A DNA stretch of 64,000 nt from Cyprinodon diabolis (Eukaryota; Chordata; Actinopteri; Cyprinodontiformes; Cyprinodontidae): NCBI GenBank assembly GCA_030533445.1, contig CM060070.1, forward strand, positions 21,642,001-21,706,000, read 5' to 3'. The position numbers and the translations under genes were made by a program. Positions 12,450 to 24,599 of this stretch are shown in pieces. The first letter of the stretch is position 1. Each line of letters starts with the position of its first letter. Under the pieces are notes generated by a model. The model was not told the DNA's origin, did no database searches, and was given only the letters and a program-made list of their open reading frames with translations.

Positions 12450-12588
12450 GTGTGTCAGTGTTGCCCTGCGATGGACTGGCAACTTGTCCAGGTCGAACCG
12501 TGCCTTTCGCCCATAGACTGCTGAAGATAGGCGCCAATCACACTGCAACTCTGGCAGATGAAGCAAGAGAAGATGGATAGATGGATGT
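12450..12588 (+). repeat. fish interspersed repeat 3' tail with GGAT end
   Basis: Contains the familiar block GCGATGGACTGGCAACTTGT followed by CGCCCATAGACTGCTG and an AGATGGATAGATGGATG tail. This is the 3' end of a very common fish LINE/SINE-type repeat. The family was not resolved. A minus-strand relative lies at 15505-15790. Confidence 0.6.
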
Positions 12589-12589
12589 T

Positions 12590-13155
12590 GCAGGGTCAGA
12601 GACTAGATTTCCCTGGGGGGTCTTAGGTCTGTAAGATAAAATGTGCTTGTAATGAACCAGACTCACGACCCAATATTCAACCAAACAACCAGAAACATTA
12701 AAAAAATATACTAAAATCAGCAAAGAAATCAGGAACCAAATCAGAAGGCCGGAACAGGAACCTCTGAGGAAGAGATATCAAGTTAGTGACTGGGTCAGCT
12801 CTCAATTTGATTTGAAAAAAACAGAAATAAAGCCACTAGCCTTCACAAAATGTATGAAGGAGGAGACTGAAATGTGCAAAACTCAGTGATGATGTCACTG
12901 GTAGATTGTACTTCTTTGAGGCAGAGGGTGCTGTTCACAAGAACAGATAAGGACAGGGTAGCAATCAGGAACTCACTTAGAGGCAGTCTCCATCTTGTTA
13001 TTCTAGCGAAAAAACAGAACTCGGTCATTGGCAGGGACACTGTCAGAGCAAGGGGGGTAGATTCAGGTTGAGGTATCCAAAGGGAAGGCGGCAATCGATA
13101 GTGAGAGTGAAAAGGTCAGATAGGTGTCCAGAAATTAGAAAGTAGGCTGGAGAGT
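12590..13155. other. unassigned repeat-like region left of the hAT
   Basis: Low-complexity AG-rich and A-rich sequence. The text on both sides of the 13156-14059 hAT reads like one older unit. It may be a decayed LTR element in minus orientation, but no termini were found. Confidence 0.3.
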
Positions 13156-14059
13156 AGGGTGACCATATTTTCATTTGGGAAAACCAGGACACCTTGGAGC
13201 GGGTGGGATCTCTGTTCCAATGCATAGAGATGTCTGTGGCATGCACTCACTTAACATAGGCCTACGTAATCCTACAATAACATGATATTTACAGTTGATT
13301 TATTAAAAAATGCTTTTCAGTAAAAGTCAACAGCAATAACTCCAATAACAAATGATAGTTTAATTCAAAATGTATTTATTAAAATGCTCAACAATTCCTG
13401 TAATGAATGAATAGCACAATGAAAGAAATAATGTCTTATCTAAACATCCCTCACTTAACAATAAAAGTTAACAATAACTCTCAACTCCCAATAACACATG
13501 ATACTCAGCCTCAGCAATGAACGAAATAATGTCTGTTCTGTAGGCTATTAGAATAAATACATTAACAAATGAGCTAATTAAGAAAAAATACCTCGTGTGT
13601 AGCAAAAAATTATTCAAAATGTACCAAAAACGAACAAACATATCATATCTTTACTTTCGGAGTCCAGGTGGCTTTTCAGATCCCTTGCACCTCCATTGGA
13701 CACCGAGACATATGTGCACAAGGCCTCCCATTTGTCTCGACCGGGTCTGAAAGCGGGGAAACTCTTTTGTAAATCGTCGGTAAACATACATTTGCGCTTT
13801 TGCATGTTGTTGGCGTACTGACAGCCACGCTATCTATATTCTGATTAAAAACAGGGCTGCCCGCACTGATGTGGCTCAGGGATTACGTCACACGCAGCGT
13901 CGTGCGCACTGCCCTAGCGCCTGTAAATTTAATGGTCCAATTAAGGTAATTCAATTCAATTCAGGACATTTCCTCACTTTCTAAAAAAAACCCGGGACGC
14001 CCGGGACAGGACGTGAAATACGGATATGTCCCGGGAAATACGGACGTTTGGTCACCCTA
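13156..14059 (-). mobile_element. hAT-type DNA transposon, internally deleted
   Basis: The element starts TAGGGTGACC and ends GGTCACCCTA. It is flanked by a perfect 8-bp TSD, CTGGAGAG, at 13148-13155 and 14060-14067; eight bases is the hAT hallmark. On the minus strand 13614-13805 encodes MQKRKCMFTDDLQKSFPAF followed by RDKWEALC, which resembles the N-terminal region of a hAT transposase. The catalytic domain is absent, so the copy is non-autonomous at 904 bp. Confidence 0.85.
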
Positions 14060-14067
14060 CTGGAGAG

Positions 14068-14453
14068 GGCAATGCAAAGGTGTGAATCCCATGAGACAAA
14101 AGCAAGGTCAGGATGAAGCAATCAGGTATGGAAAGACTGTTAGACATCTACTCGCCTTTTAATTGATCTGGCAATGGTAACCTGTTTAAGGGTGTGGTTA
14201 AATAGGCAGGATAGCAGGTGGTATGCATAATTATTGATGCGAAGGGGAGGAGCTACACAGGTGGGAAGAATGAGTGATAATGATGACAGGAGCAGAGAGG
14301 GATTTGGAGAAACCATGTAGAAAGACTAATGGTTTGCCTCAAAGCGATTGTGGCAAACTGTGAAGTGCCCCAAAAAGAGAAAGCAGTACTTTGCTGACAC
14401 CATTTTCAATGGAAGTATGGAGCTGCTAACTCTGAAAGGGGACATTGTTGGAT
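14068..14453. other. no gene; right part of repeat-like region
   Basis: Continues the sequence interrupted by the hAT insertion. No coding similarity was seen. Confidence 0.4.
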
Positions 14454-14461
14454 GATGGAAG

Positions 14462-15091
14462 CAAAGATGGCAAAAGTACTCACTTTCCGTACTGTAGTAA
14501 AAGTACAGATACTTGTGTTAAAAAATACTCTTGTAAAAGTGGAAGTACTGATTAAACTTCTTTACTCAAGTAAAAGTAACAAAGTACAGGCTTGTAAATT
14601 TACTTAAAGTATGATAGTAAAAGTAGAAACCACTTTTTTCATGCCGTTGCCTACATTTTAAATGGATGTCTGCCAATAGGACTAGATCTCCATTGTGTTC
14701 ATTTTCAATCATCTCGTCGTCCATACTACTATACTAACGCCACCGCCACCGAGCTGCAATGATTTGCCGCGATTGAATACCGCCGAATCTGTCGATTCAT
14801 CTTGTAGTGGTGCGTCAAATGCAACGTAGATTCCCATCCAATTAGATTGAATTTGGTATTGATGACGTGAAAAATAATAACGGTAACTCCATTGAAATGA
14901 TTCAAAACTAAAGTAATGAGCCAATTTTTTTAAAATGTACGGAGTAGAAAGTATAGATATTTGTGTAAAAATGTAAGGAGTAGAAGTAAAAAGTCGCCAT
15001 AAAAATAAGTAATAAAGTAAAGTAAAAATATCAGAAAAATCTACTTGAGTACAGTAACGAAGTATTTGTACTTTGTTACTTCCCATCTCTG
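14462..15091. mobile_element. hAT-like MITE (GAAGTAC-rich)
   Basis: The left end CAAAGATGGCAAAAGTACT and right end AGTAACGAAGT...CCCATCTCTG form imperfect inverted termini. Subterminal AAAGTAC/GTACTTT repeats are dense on both sides. Flanks GATGGAAG (14454-14461) and GGTGGAAG (15092-15099) match at 7 of 8 bases, fitting an aged 8-bp TSD. There is no transposase. Confidence 0.7.
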
Positions 15092-15504
15092 GGTGGAAGT
15101 AATATTCTCCTTAAAGCTGAAGTCTGTAAAAATCACTTTTTTGTCATATTGGCTAAAACTGTCCCTATGTCCAGACAGCAGTACATGTGATATGTAACCT
15201 GTGAAAAAAACTGCTTCAATTGGTCCCGCATACTGCCTGTATTTCAATCTGGAAAGAATAATTCGGGACGAGTCAAAACAACCAATCACAGCCAGAGGAG
15301 CGTCTGATGGAGTGTCAATCACAGCTCACACACGCGGGAGTAGAGGCTCCAGCGATGCCTGGACACTGGAAGGAGTTTCCAGTTGAGGGCCATGAGTCAC
15401 AGTTTTTTCAAGGCTTCAGATGGGTGTGTTAAGCATTTTTACCTTTACTGTACTTAGAGTGTAACTTGGCCACAAAAATTTTAATATCACATGATGTAAA
15501 GTTT

Positions 15505-15790
15505 ATATCCATCCATCTGTCCATTTTCCCTCATGCTCATCTCAAGCAGAGTCACAAGGGGTGCTGGTGCCTCTATCCAGCTGTCTACAGGTGAGAGGCA
15601 TGGTATACCCTGGACATGGCAGAGCAACACGGAGACAAACAACCACACATCTAAGCAGAATTTGGAGAAGCCAATTAACCTAGCAATCATGTTTTTGGAC
15701 TGTGGGAGGAATCTGGAGTACCACGAGAGAACCCACACATGCACAGGGAGAACATGCAAACTCTGCGCAGAAATACCACTTATCCACTGA
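15505..15790 (-). repeat. fish interspersed repeat, minus orientation
   Basis: Begins with CATCCATCTGTCCAT, then GGGTGCTGGTGCCTCTATCC, and later GTTTTTGGACTGTGGGAGGA and GGGAGAACATGCAAACTC. These blocks are hallmarks of a very abundant fish retroposon tail. Its orientation is opposite to the copy at 12450-12588. Confidence 0.65.
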
Positions 15791-16990
15791 GCAGCCCCGT
15801 AAAGTTTATGTATTGAACTTAAATGTATAATTAAAATGAAAGATGCCTCTTTCTGTAAAAAAAACGAACAGGTAGCAGTGCATCAAAACCCTACGGACAC
15901 CATGTCTCGTTCAAACAGAAGTCCCAAGTTGAGTACTTGGAGCATAGACATATAACCTGTTCTTGGTGACTCCAGTTTTGTTGTAGCTGACAATTTTTAA
16001 AATACATTTATATCTGCTGAAGATCCTCTTAAATATGATTTCTAACACTTTCTGTATCTATGAGCATTTCCAGCTATACTGTTTACGTTGATATTTACAG
16101 TACCTTTAGGATGCTGGTTTAATGCATTAGAATCAGACCCATCCTATATTACTGTCCTTACTGGTTTTCTGTCTTTATTTTCATCATTGTTATTTTAATT
16201 GGTGCTTTCTTTCCCGTCCTCTGCTGATCTGCTGTGCGAGTTTCCTTTCAATATCTGTAACACACAGTGTCGCTGTTGGAATGATCTTAGCTACTTCTCC
16301 CTCCTCTCACTGTTTCAGTTTTGCATCTGCAGTCTGCATGCACACTTCTCTTCGTCAAATCAACCTGGATGTCTCTTACTATGAACACAGCAATGTGTAA
16401 AAAGTTCAGATTCAAATTGGGTTGAGTCCATCTTCTTGCACAGCTTTTTATGGCAAATGTCTTCACTATATAAACTCTTATGTTGTTCTTCATCGTGCCA
16501 GAGTCACATGATTTCGCTATAATAGTTCTCTCAATGCATCCTTGAAAGCATCCACTGACTCATCAGGTTCCTCTTATATAGAACACGCCTTCACACAAAA
16601 CCTTCGGCTTAATGTTTTGTCACACAACACAGGATTTATAAAACTTAGCCTTGCAAGAACGTGTGGGCAATCCAGGGAAATTATGGACTGGCCTGGAGAA
16701 TTTGTGGCAGCCACTCAATGTTTTCAATCGTAACTGACAAAATAAAAAGTACTAAAAGTTCCCCAAATACACTGAAATGGAATTTTTGTCAAGGATACAG
16801 CATCAAAACTGATATTATCCATATTAAGATTTTGTAATGACTTCAACCTGCTTAATGCAATTTAATCGCATTTAGCCTTAAATAATTATGTAACACACCA
16901 AAAAAAAATTAGTGAAACAACTGTGTTTGGATATGCCTTTATCCATTACTCTGTGTCAAAGAGGAAAAAGATCTAGGTATGTTCTCTAAG
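15791..16990. other. no gene recognised
   Basis: Several open frames of about 60-70 codons lack any family similarity and overlap on both strands. Nothing structural was noted. Confidence 0.55.
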
Positions 16991-16999
16991 GTTTGCTTT

Positions 17000-17045
17000 C
17001 AGTATATATATACATATGTATGTATATATATATATATATATATAT
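17000..17045. repeat. (TA)n microsatellite
   Basis: Imperfect then pure TA dinucleotides, ending directly at the first codons of the Tc1 transposase fragment. Confidence 0.95.
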
Positions 17046-17656
17046 GATGAGTCTCAATTTCTGCTGCGACATTCGGATGATAGGGTCAGAATTTGGTGTC
17101 TACAACATGAAAGCATGGATCCATCCTGCCTTGTATCAACGGTTCAGGCTGGTGGTGGTGGTGTCATGGTGTGGGGAATATTTTCTTGGCACTCTTTGGG
17201 CCCCTTGGTACCAATTGAGCATCGTTGCAATGCCACAGCCTACCTGAGTATTGTTGCTGACCATGTCCATCCCTTTATGACCACAATGTACCCAACTTCT
17301 GATGGCTACTTTCAGCAGGATAATGCGCCATGTCATAAAGCTGGAATCATCTCAGACTGGTTTCTTGAACATTACAATGAGTTCACTGTACTCAAATGGC
17401 CTCCACAGTCACCAGATCTCAATCCAATAGAGCATCTTTGGGATGTGGTGGAACGAGAGATTCGCATCATGGATGTGCAGCCGACAAATCTGCGGCAACT
17501 GTGTGATGCCATCATGTCAATATGGACCAAACTCCCTGAGGAATGCTTCCAGCACCTTGTTGAATCTATGCAACGAAGAATTGAGGCAGTTCTGAAGGCA
17601 AAAGGGGGTCCAACCCGTTACTAGCATGGGGAACCTAATAAAGTGGCCGGTGAGTG
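17046..17656 (+). pseudogene. 5'-truncated Tc1/mariner transposase with DD36E spacing
   Basis: An open frame to the stop at 17622-17624 encodes the catalytic part of a Tc1-type transposase. It begins DESQFLLRHSDDRVRIW, continues with GGGGVMVWGIFSWHSLGPL and QQDNAPCHKAGIISDWFLEH, then [18 protein letters not shown], and ends KAKGGPTRY. The three acidic residues (DES, QQD, IEH) are present. I count 36 residues between the second Asp and the Glu, unlike the usual 34. The DNA-binding half and left TIR are missing, with a (TA)n run in their place. The right terminus GGCCGGTGAGTG ends at 17656 next to TA. It cannot be autonomous. Confidence 0.88.
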
Positions 17657-17658
17657 TA

Positions 17659-20600
17659 TATATATAGGAGTGTAGATAGGGAGATGGAATATATAAAGAA
17701 CGAGAAAAAGCAATATATTCAAGCAAGAGATACAGCTGAAATAGCAACAATAAAACATTGCCTTTGACGGCAAAGCTTGAAGTTTTTCCCATATTTTCTA
17801 GTATTTTCAACTTGCAATGTTATTTACATATAATAATGATTTTAAGAGAAGGAAAAATAAATGTATGCAACTCCAATCATGACATGCATAGAAGTGTAAA
17901 GAATATCATATGTAGACAGGGTTTAGGGAGTTGGTAGTAATCAATCATGTTGTTATCAAACTATTATGGATAACAGTACTTTTTCTTGTGAAAAAACAGT
18001 TATAAAATGTATTAATATTGAAGGAGGTTGATTTAATATACTTTACTTTGTGTTTTTTCAGCAAAGATTGTGGATTATCTTGATTCTCCAGTGGGATATG
18101 AAGGAAGTTGTACTTTATATTGTAAAAGAATGAAAGAAGCACAAATAAACAGCCATATCTGAGTACCGGTCCAGATTAGTGAAAGACAGTGACACATGAG
18201 GACAAAACAAAATAATTGCAAGGGGTATAATTTTCTAAAAGAATATACTACTTTTACTTTCCAGCTTGCTCGCCTCTAGGCTCCACCATTTCTCTCTTCC
18301 TTTTTGGCTCTTTCCCTGAACTGTTAAGGTACTCTTATTTGTCCCTTCTTTCCTCTTTTCTGTGATTCAGTGGTTTTATTATCCTGTTGTAATGATATAT
18401 TCCTTGTTTTCATAAACCCTTTTTGATAGATGTTTTATAGTTTTCAGCTGTTTAAATTTTTAAAGATATAGCCAACCTATTCCGGACGTAATTAAGGGCA
18501 TCATTAACAGAGAAAAGTAAACAAACCAAAAAATTGCTCAGTTGTTACAGAAAAATGCTTTTCCATTATGTTTTTTTTTTTTTTTTTTTGCGCACGTATA
18601 AATTCCCACTTCCTGTACTGTCTAAAACAGATCGGAGACTCTTGAGGCTCACCAGACTGACTTATGCCCTGTGTACATAGTTAGTCTGGCTTACCGGGCT
18701 AGGATTTCCTTTTCATGCCAGTGACACTACAAGCCATTAGGAGCATCTGGCTTTTGTGCAAAACTTAAAAAAAAAAAGCATTTGGTGTCGCTTAGGGAGG
18801 AAAGTCTTTAAAGATAATTTTTTCTGAAAACTCTTCTCTCATATCGTCTGATTGGTTATGGGAATGCAGCTAACTTGGGTCGATGATCGTCCTGTGTTTT
18901 GATAGATAACCAATTGGACAGCCGGTGAAATTGTCTTACTGACCGAAAAGGTCACAGAATCCACTTTTTTTTTTTTTTTAAAGATTTGGGCTTTATTGGA
19001 GTCTTAAACTTTTAATCAGCTGATGACAATCCTACTTTAGTTTAGTGATCCCTTGCAACACATTCCTTACTCAACTTTAAGCATAGCATCCTACAACAAA
19101 AGCTATACCCGAGCTGCACAGATAAATCTCTGGCCTCTTTGTCTCAGAGCAGACACAGCATGCTAACATACATTAATACTGTCAGGAAATGACCATTTGC
19201 TTTGAATTATTACCTTCCATCTGTGGTTCTACACAATATGTTTCCTGAGGCATCATCCATATGCTGAACCTTGTGTTCAGCCATGAATCACAATTAAGCC
19301 TGGTAACTCCTTGATATTATTAACAAAACCTACTAGTTTTAATTTGAAAACAATGAATTAATGCCATTTTGCTGGGGTGAGTATTGTACCTAATTTTTTA
19401 AACCTTTTTAGAAGCTGTAGTATCAATTATTTACTTTTTTATCCTTAAATCTGGCCAACTCTTTGTATCATTTGCTTCCCAGAAGTCCTTGTCTTTTCTG
19501 CAGAACCTGCAATATCCTAAAAATGTTTTAACCATCATTCATTCAGTGACCTGTTTTTCACTCTGTCCCCAGAGATAAGTCTGACCCTCAATCTCAAGCT
19601 GCTGTGACTCACTGTCAACTAATAAAAGCCACAGAACAAATACAATGAATCATGTAATGTACAATGAATTCACATGTAAGACAGGACTGCTTCTGATTCT
19701 ACAGAAAAGAACTTGGTTAGCTCTTTGTTCAACTAGACTGATAGTGTTTCCCCCCCAATGTTTCTTTACTTTTTTTTATGAATCTTAAGTATTTATTTGC
19801 AAATTTTCATAAAAAAAAAAAAAGAAAGAAAAGACAGAACTGATTTTTATACTCCAAGAGAGCTTAGGAATTGTAGTTGTTATAAAAAGGTACAAAACAA
19901 TGTTATAAGTATTTTTTATTTATAAGAGTGGTGGTGCTGAATGTGGTGGGATTCTGTCGGGAGTAATTATTCAGATCAGATTTAGGTTTCGCTGACACTC
20001 TTTCTGTTTTTTTCATTATTGATTGTGTATCTCCTTATTTTTCCCCCTGTTATCATTTGTATAAGAATAATCAGAGAAAATATACTTACATTATAATAGC
20101 TCTTGTGAACATGAAACTCGTTTGTAAACCAGTCTTGTAAGCTGAAACAATCTGCATGAAAACAAACCCTGAAAACCAATTACTATAATAGAGATGTTAT
20201 GTTTTACACACTAGGAATGCTTTAAGAGCTGCTGAGATGCGTTACATAGAGAATCATCATTCTTGAGTTCAGACGTAACAAAAAAAACATATTTCACTCT
20301 GTGCTGCTGATTTACATTAGCAGCTTGCAATCACTAAGACCCCCCTAAAGCTCCAAGCAGTCCCTTTGTAAAAGCATCTAAGAGGTTGTGTTATTGCTCA
20401 AGCATAATTCAAATTGGAATACACCTAACTAACTTGATCAGAATCACCATGTGATGCTGACGTCAAAGTGCTTAGTTGATCCCTGTGTTAAGTGGATTTC
20501 TTGTATTTCTATGGCTTCCTCTCAAATTATTTTGACACATAACACCCTGCCGTGCAGAACCTTGTGTGGCGCATTCAAATTACCCCCTATAGCATCTTAG

Positions 20601-21140
20601 TCTGAGCTGGAGGGATTTTTGAAGAAACTCAGATATCCAATTAGTTATGATGTGGTGTAGCCTGAATGAGAAATTATTCACAAACAAAGGTTTATGTTGA
20701 AAGAAAATCCAAATTTTTGTGAAGCAACCTGTACATTAGCAGACTACTAATGTTCTTTCGAATAGCATTGATGACATTCTTCGACCAGTAGCTATGCTTT
20801 GTAAATGATCACAATAGTGGTTTTAACAAATTACCCGGTATGCCAGATGGTTTATTATGTTAACCATCTGAGAGCAAAAACCACATTCTTAAGATCAATA
20901 TATTCATATATTTTAAATTTGTTTTTGGACTTGTAGCTCACAATGATCATTTTTATGTTCAAAATAAAAACAGATTTCCTAACAAAAGGGTCAAGTTACA
21001 GTTTTAAGTTACATCACATTTTGAAATTGTTTTTGAATTTACCAAACTACTGCTAAATACACAAAACAAGTAAAAGGCAATTGAGAATGCAACCGAAACA
21101 GTGCAAAAGTTTGATGGCCTTCATTCATAGAATGCCATGC
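17659..21140. other. no gene recognised
   Basis: AT-rich intergenic sequence with poly-T/poly-A runs (18571-18589, 18965-18979, 19811-19823). No conserved frames or transposon termini were recognised. Confidence 0.55.
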
Positions 21141-21147
21141 CTTGTTC

Positions 21148-21385
21148 TGCTGGAGGTTTCTTCCTGTTAAAAGGGAGTTTTTCCTTTCCACTGTCGCTAC
21201 AAGCATGCTTAGTGTGAGGGATTGCATTCAAGTCAATGAGTTGAGGCAATCAACTGTTTTTTCCTAGATAGAAAACTTTGAATCAATTTGACTGTATGTT
21301 CTGGTGAGCTGTAAAGTACCTTGAGATAACATGTATTGTGAATTGGGGCTATATAGATAAACTGAATTGAAATTGAAATAGAACA
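21148..21385 (+). repeat. L2-type LINE 3' end
   Basis: Contains GGTTTCTTCCTGTTAAAAGG, then GAGTTTTTCCTTTCCACTGT, then TTGTGAATTGGGGCTATATA and a degenerate GAATTGAAATTGAAAT tail. This is the usual 3' UTR and tail of fish L2-type LINEs. No coding part remains. Confidence 0.75.
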
Positions 21386-21740
21386 CAGATCATCCAAAAG
21401 AAACGAAAAATGTTATAGAAAGTAATAGCATAGTCTTAGGCGCAAATGTGATTATATAAAATAAAGATTTACATGATTATTTATCCAGTAATAACAAGTA
21501 CGTCAGGAGATATTTTGTCTTACAGAAGTAGAATGGAGAGCTAACAAACTGGCACCCTTCCCAGAAAACCCCAATTCACCTGGAATTCACAACAGTGGTG
21601 CAAGCATTAAAAGTAGGAGTATCTGAAGACTGAAAAGTACTTTATTTTCAAGAACCCACTTCCTAATAAGATTAGATTAGATTGTAGTACTGATGTAGAA
21701 TATGAATATATTAATATATGTGAAGATTATTCAGCCGTAC

Positions 21741-22465
21741 TGTCATGATTGGTTTAAGAGACTTAACCCACATGCAGAACACAAACGGAAACAGAGCAAA
21801 AGTTTAACAGAGTTTATTAAATGGTTTTGCACAGAGGAAACACGAACGCGTTCAGGCTCGGGTCCGGGACTGGAATCACTGATGTCTGCAGAGACGGACA
21901 GTTTGATTAGCCAGGAAGTCTGATGATTAGTCGAGTTAATATTTCCAGAAAATACCTTGAAGTGGTCCAAACTGATCTCTTGTGAGGGAGGGAACCGGTT
22001 TGGTCCAGAGGCTGTTGGTTCAGCAGAGTACTCAGCAGCAGCAGCATCTAGCTTCTGACTTAGAGAGTGGCAGACCTTGGTTTGGATTTCCAGCTCTTCC
22101 TTGAGAGCTGCAGGAGGAGTCCAGATAGAAATCTTCAGGTTTGGCTTCTTGGGCAGGCAGGCAGGTTCCAGGCTAAGCTCATCCAGAGCTTTAGACTTAG
22201 ACAGGTTCCTGTGAGCAAGAAGACAGAGGCAGGTTAGAATCAGGTTTCTCTCTAGAGACAACTATGATTCTGTTAGAATAACTGAGGCTCAGGTTCGCTA
22301 ACCAAACTTGGTCAACACTGCGGCGTTGAAGGAAGGTCTGGCTGCTGCTTATGTAGGAAGGTCTCCTGATGGGCTGATGAGCATCAGGTGTGCTGGAGGG
22401 CTCCAGCCCAGGAGACCCACAGCGCACTCTGCTGGAGAAAGGTGGTCAATCTCCAGATCCCAACA
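21741..22465 (-). mobile_element. solo LTR, Gypsy-type, with CGTAC TSD
   Basis: In minus orientation it starts TGTTGGGATCTGGAG and ends CCAATCATGACA, the same termini as the Gypsy LTRs at 45286-47422 and 57009-57663. A perfect 5-bp TSD, CGTAC, lies at 21736-21740 and 22466-22470. No internal region is present, so it is a solo LTR left by LTR-LTR recombination. An AATAAA signal lies near its 3' end. The minus strand has a long open frame (21743-22261), described separately. Confidence 0.92.
21743..22261 (-). CDS. open frame inside solo LTR, unknown product
   Basis: A 172-codon frame lies within the solo LTR. Its middle (KALDELSLEPACLPKKP, ALKEELE, SQKLDAAAAEYSAE, SGPNRFP, TSWLIKLSVSADISDSSPGP) aligns in frame with an open frame in the LTR at 45648-46133. 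No known domain was recognised. The frame runs through the LTR's AATAAA region, and no start context argues for translation. It may be chance openness in a serine/proline/leucine-rich composition, or a real LTR-encoded protein. Confidence 0.3.
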   Translation of the reverse strand: MSLERNLILTCLCLLAHRNLSKSKALDELSLEPACLPKKPNLKISIWTPPAALKEELEIQTKVCHSLSQKLDAAAAEYSAEPTASGPNRFPPSQEISLDHFKVFSGNINSTNHQTSWLIKLSVSADISDSSPGPEPERVRVSSVQNHLINSVKLLLCFRLCSACGLSLLNQS

Positions 22466-22969
22466 CGTACCAGGACTGTGCTACAGAGGGATGGAGAAAC
22501 TGATATAAGGCTGTGCTTAAAACGAATGCTTCAAAAGATGCTATTTGTTTTATAAAGGATGATCTATTTCCTTGTGTGTGAAACTATTTCTAGTTTTATA
22601 TACATTGATGATCAGTTTAATTGGATCCATCTTGGTTGGCACAAAGATCTTATTTTTCTGAGATGAAAAGTACTTTATTTTCAAGAACCCACTTCCTAAT
22701 TAGATTAGATTAGATTGTGGTACTGAGGTAGAATATGAATATATTAATATATGTTAAGATTTATTCAGCCGTACCAGGACTGTGCTACAGAGGGATGGAC
22801 AAACTGATATAAGGTTGTGCTTTAAAACGAATGCTTCAAAAGATGCTATTTGTTTTATAAAGGATGATCTATTTCCTTGTGTGTAAAACTATTTCTATTT
22901 TTATAAACATTGATGATCAGTTTAATTGGATCTGTCTTGGTTGGCACAAAGATCTTATTTTTCTGAGAT

Positions 22970-24104
22970 GACTTGTAGGTTTGACAAGAAGTTCTTGAGC
23001 TTCAACACTTTCCATCACTTTATCACAACAAGTTATAATACTTAATAGATGTGCTAGTTTTACCTTCTTACATTCTTCACTTTAGAGAAATGAAGAGAGA
23101 TATGTATCATTCTGGGGAATCATTTCAACAGAATAAAGAAAACACATCAAAATCCTCATGAGGATTCAGTAACAGGAGTCTTTGGTAATGGACTGAACAC
23201 TTAGCAACATTTAGCTGTTTTAAGTTTATGATTAACCTCTCTGTATCAGTCATTAAATCCTAGCCTGCTGAGTAGAAATTATTTTTCAAGAATTTTATGA
23301 ACACATTACTTCATTGAGATCTATATTTTATGACTTTAAATGGGACCTTGGGCTTATAAACCATCTCTCACATTGGTATACTGCTGACATCAGGTTCTCC
23401 TACTGTTAAGTTTATTTTTACGAGCAGCTTTAATCTGTTTTATGCAGGATTTGAGCCAACACTTTATGCTGACACCTAGCAGGTGTACAGTGCAGATCTG
23501 TCTACACATATATCTCACCTTGTATTTCTCTAGTGCCCTGCCTCTGGACATCTTTTCTTCATCTAGTCTAAGGTGTTTTGTGTTTTTTGTTTTACATGTT
23601 ATTGTCACTTCTGTTTGTCAAACTACCTTTTATACATCTGTAAAATTTATTTGAAATAGCATATATGCTGTAATTTCAGGCTCTCTGACTCTGAAATATT
23701 ATTAGAGTACACTCTTTAAATACTCACTGTTACCTCACATAACAAATCCATTTTGTGTGAGAATAAACAAGACATCCTGTTGATCACACTACAATTAAGC
23801 TCAACTGGGGCACATCTAACAAGGGTGCTGCCCTTCCTAGATGTAGAGGGGAAAAGTCAAAAATAATATATATAGATTTTAAAAGTATTATCAGGGTCAG
23901 TTTTACTTAATAGTATGTGGCTACATGTAATATGAATTATTAAAACAACACCATTACCAATTGACTCTCATTCAACGGTGCATTTTCACTGACAGAATGT
24001 ATCATTTCTCTTCCTGAGTGCTCAATGAAAGCACCCCTGAAGTGTAGCGAAATAACCAATTGTATAATGTTGCCAGTGAAAATTAATAAATATTTGGCCA
24101 ATCA
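22970..24104. other. no gene recognised
   Basis: AT-rich sequence. Overlapping short frames on both strands at 23390-23650 show no family similarity. Confidence 0.55.
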
Positions 24105-24109
24105 GCATC

Positions 24110-24593
24110 TGTCATGGTCTTGGTTCTTTTATGCTTTACTTTGCTCCATGTTTTCTAGTTTTATTGGTTTAATTCATATTTTGTTGTATTTTCTGGATAG
24201 ATTTTAGTTCTCAGGTTGTCCTCTGTTGCCCTCTTGTGTGTGTTCCTTTCCCCTTGGCTCCCTCATCATCTCCACTCACACCTGCTCCTTGTCAGCTCGT
24301 TAGCCCTGCCTTTGTCTCAGTCAGCTATATATACCCTCCCTCTGCTGTCACTCCTTGTTGGTTCCTCTGTTGTCACTGCCTCCGTTGTCACTGGTTCTGT
24401 CGTCGCTGGTTCCCCGTCGCTGTTGCTGATTGTTTTCCCTTAATTTCTCCATAGTTCTGGTTTGTGTTACATTTTAAGTTGGATTTTGGATTCCTGCCTT
24501 TGTTTATTGTTTTCACCAATTAAACTACAAGAAATCACCTCAACCTCTCCACCTCTGCATTTGGGTCCTCTAAACATTAACCAAAACATGACA
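24110..24593 (+). mobile_element. solo LTR, second LTR family
   Basis: Starts TGTCATGGTCTTGG and ends CCAAAACATGACA. Flanks GCATC (24105-24109) and ACATC (24594-24598) match at 4 of 5. A TATA box (GCTATATATACC, near 24325) and TTGTTTTCACCAATTAAAC near the 3' end fit a promoter plus polyadenylation region. A relative in minus orientation lies at 37641-38053. Confidence 0.75.
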
Positions 24594-24599
24594 ACATCG

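Larger units (their letters stand above)
21631..22968. repeat. tandem duplication (about 305-bp unit), one copy split by a solo LTR
   Basis: Unit A is 21631-21740 plus 22471-22663. Unit B is 22664-22968. Both begin TGAAAAGTACTTTATTTTC and run through GATGATCAGTTTAATTGGAT to TTTTTCTGAGA, with only scattered differences. Unit A is interrupted by the solo LTR at 21741-22465. Unit B reads straight through the same point with a single CGTAC. Confidence 0.93.

Noticed and set aside
15100..15480. MITE-like block right of the hAT-like MITE
   Set aside because: It seems familiar as a fish repeat, but no inverted ends or TSD could be shown.
16993..17045. Start codons within the TA repeat as the N terminus of the Tc1 protein
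   Set aside because: They encode Tyr-Ile repeats; the real transposase similarity begins only at DESQF.
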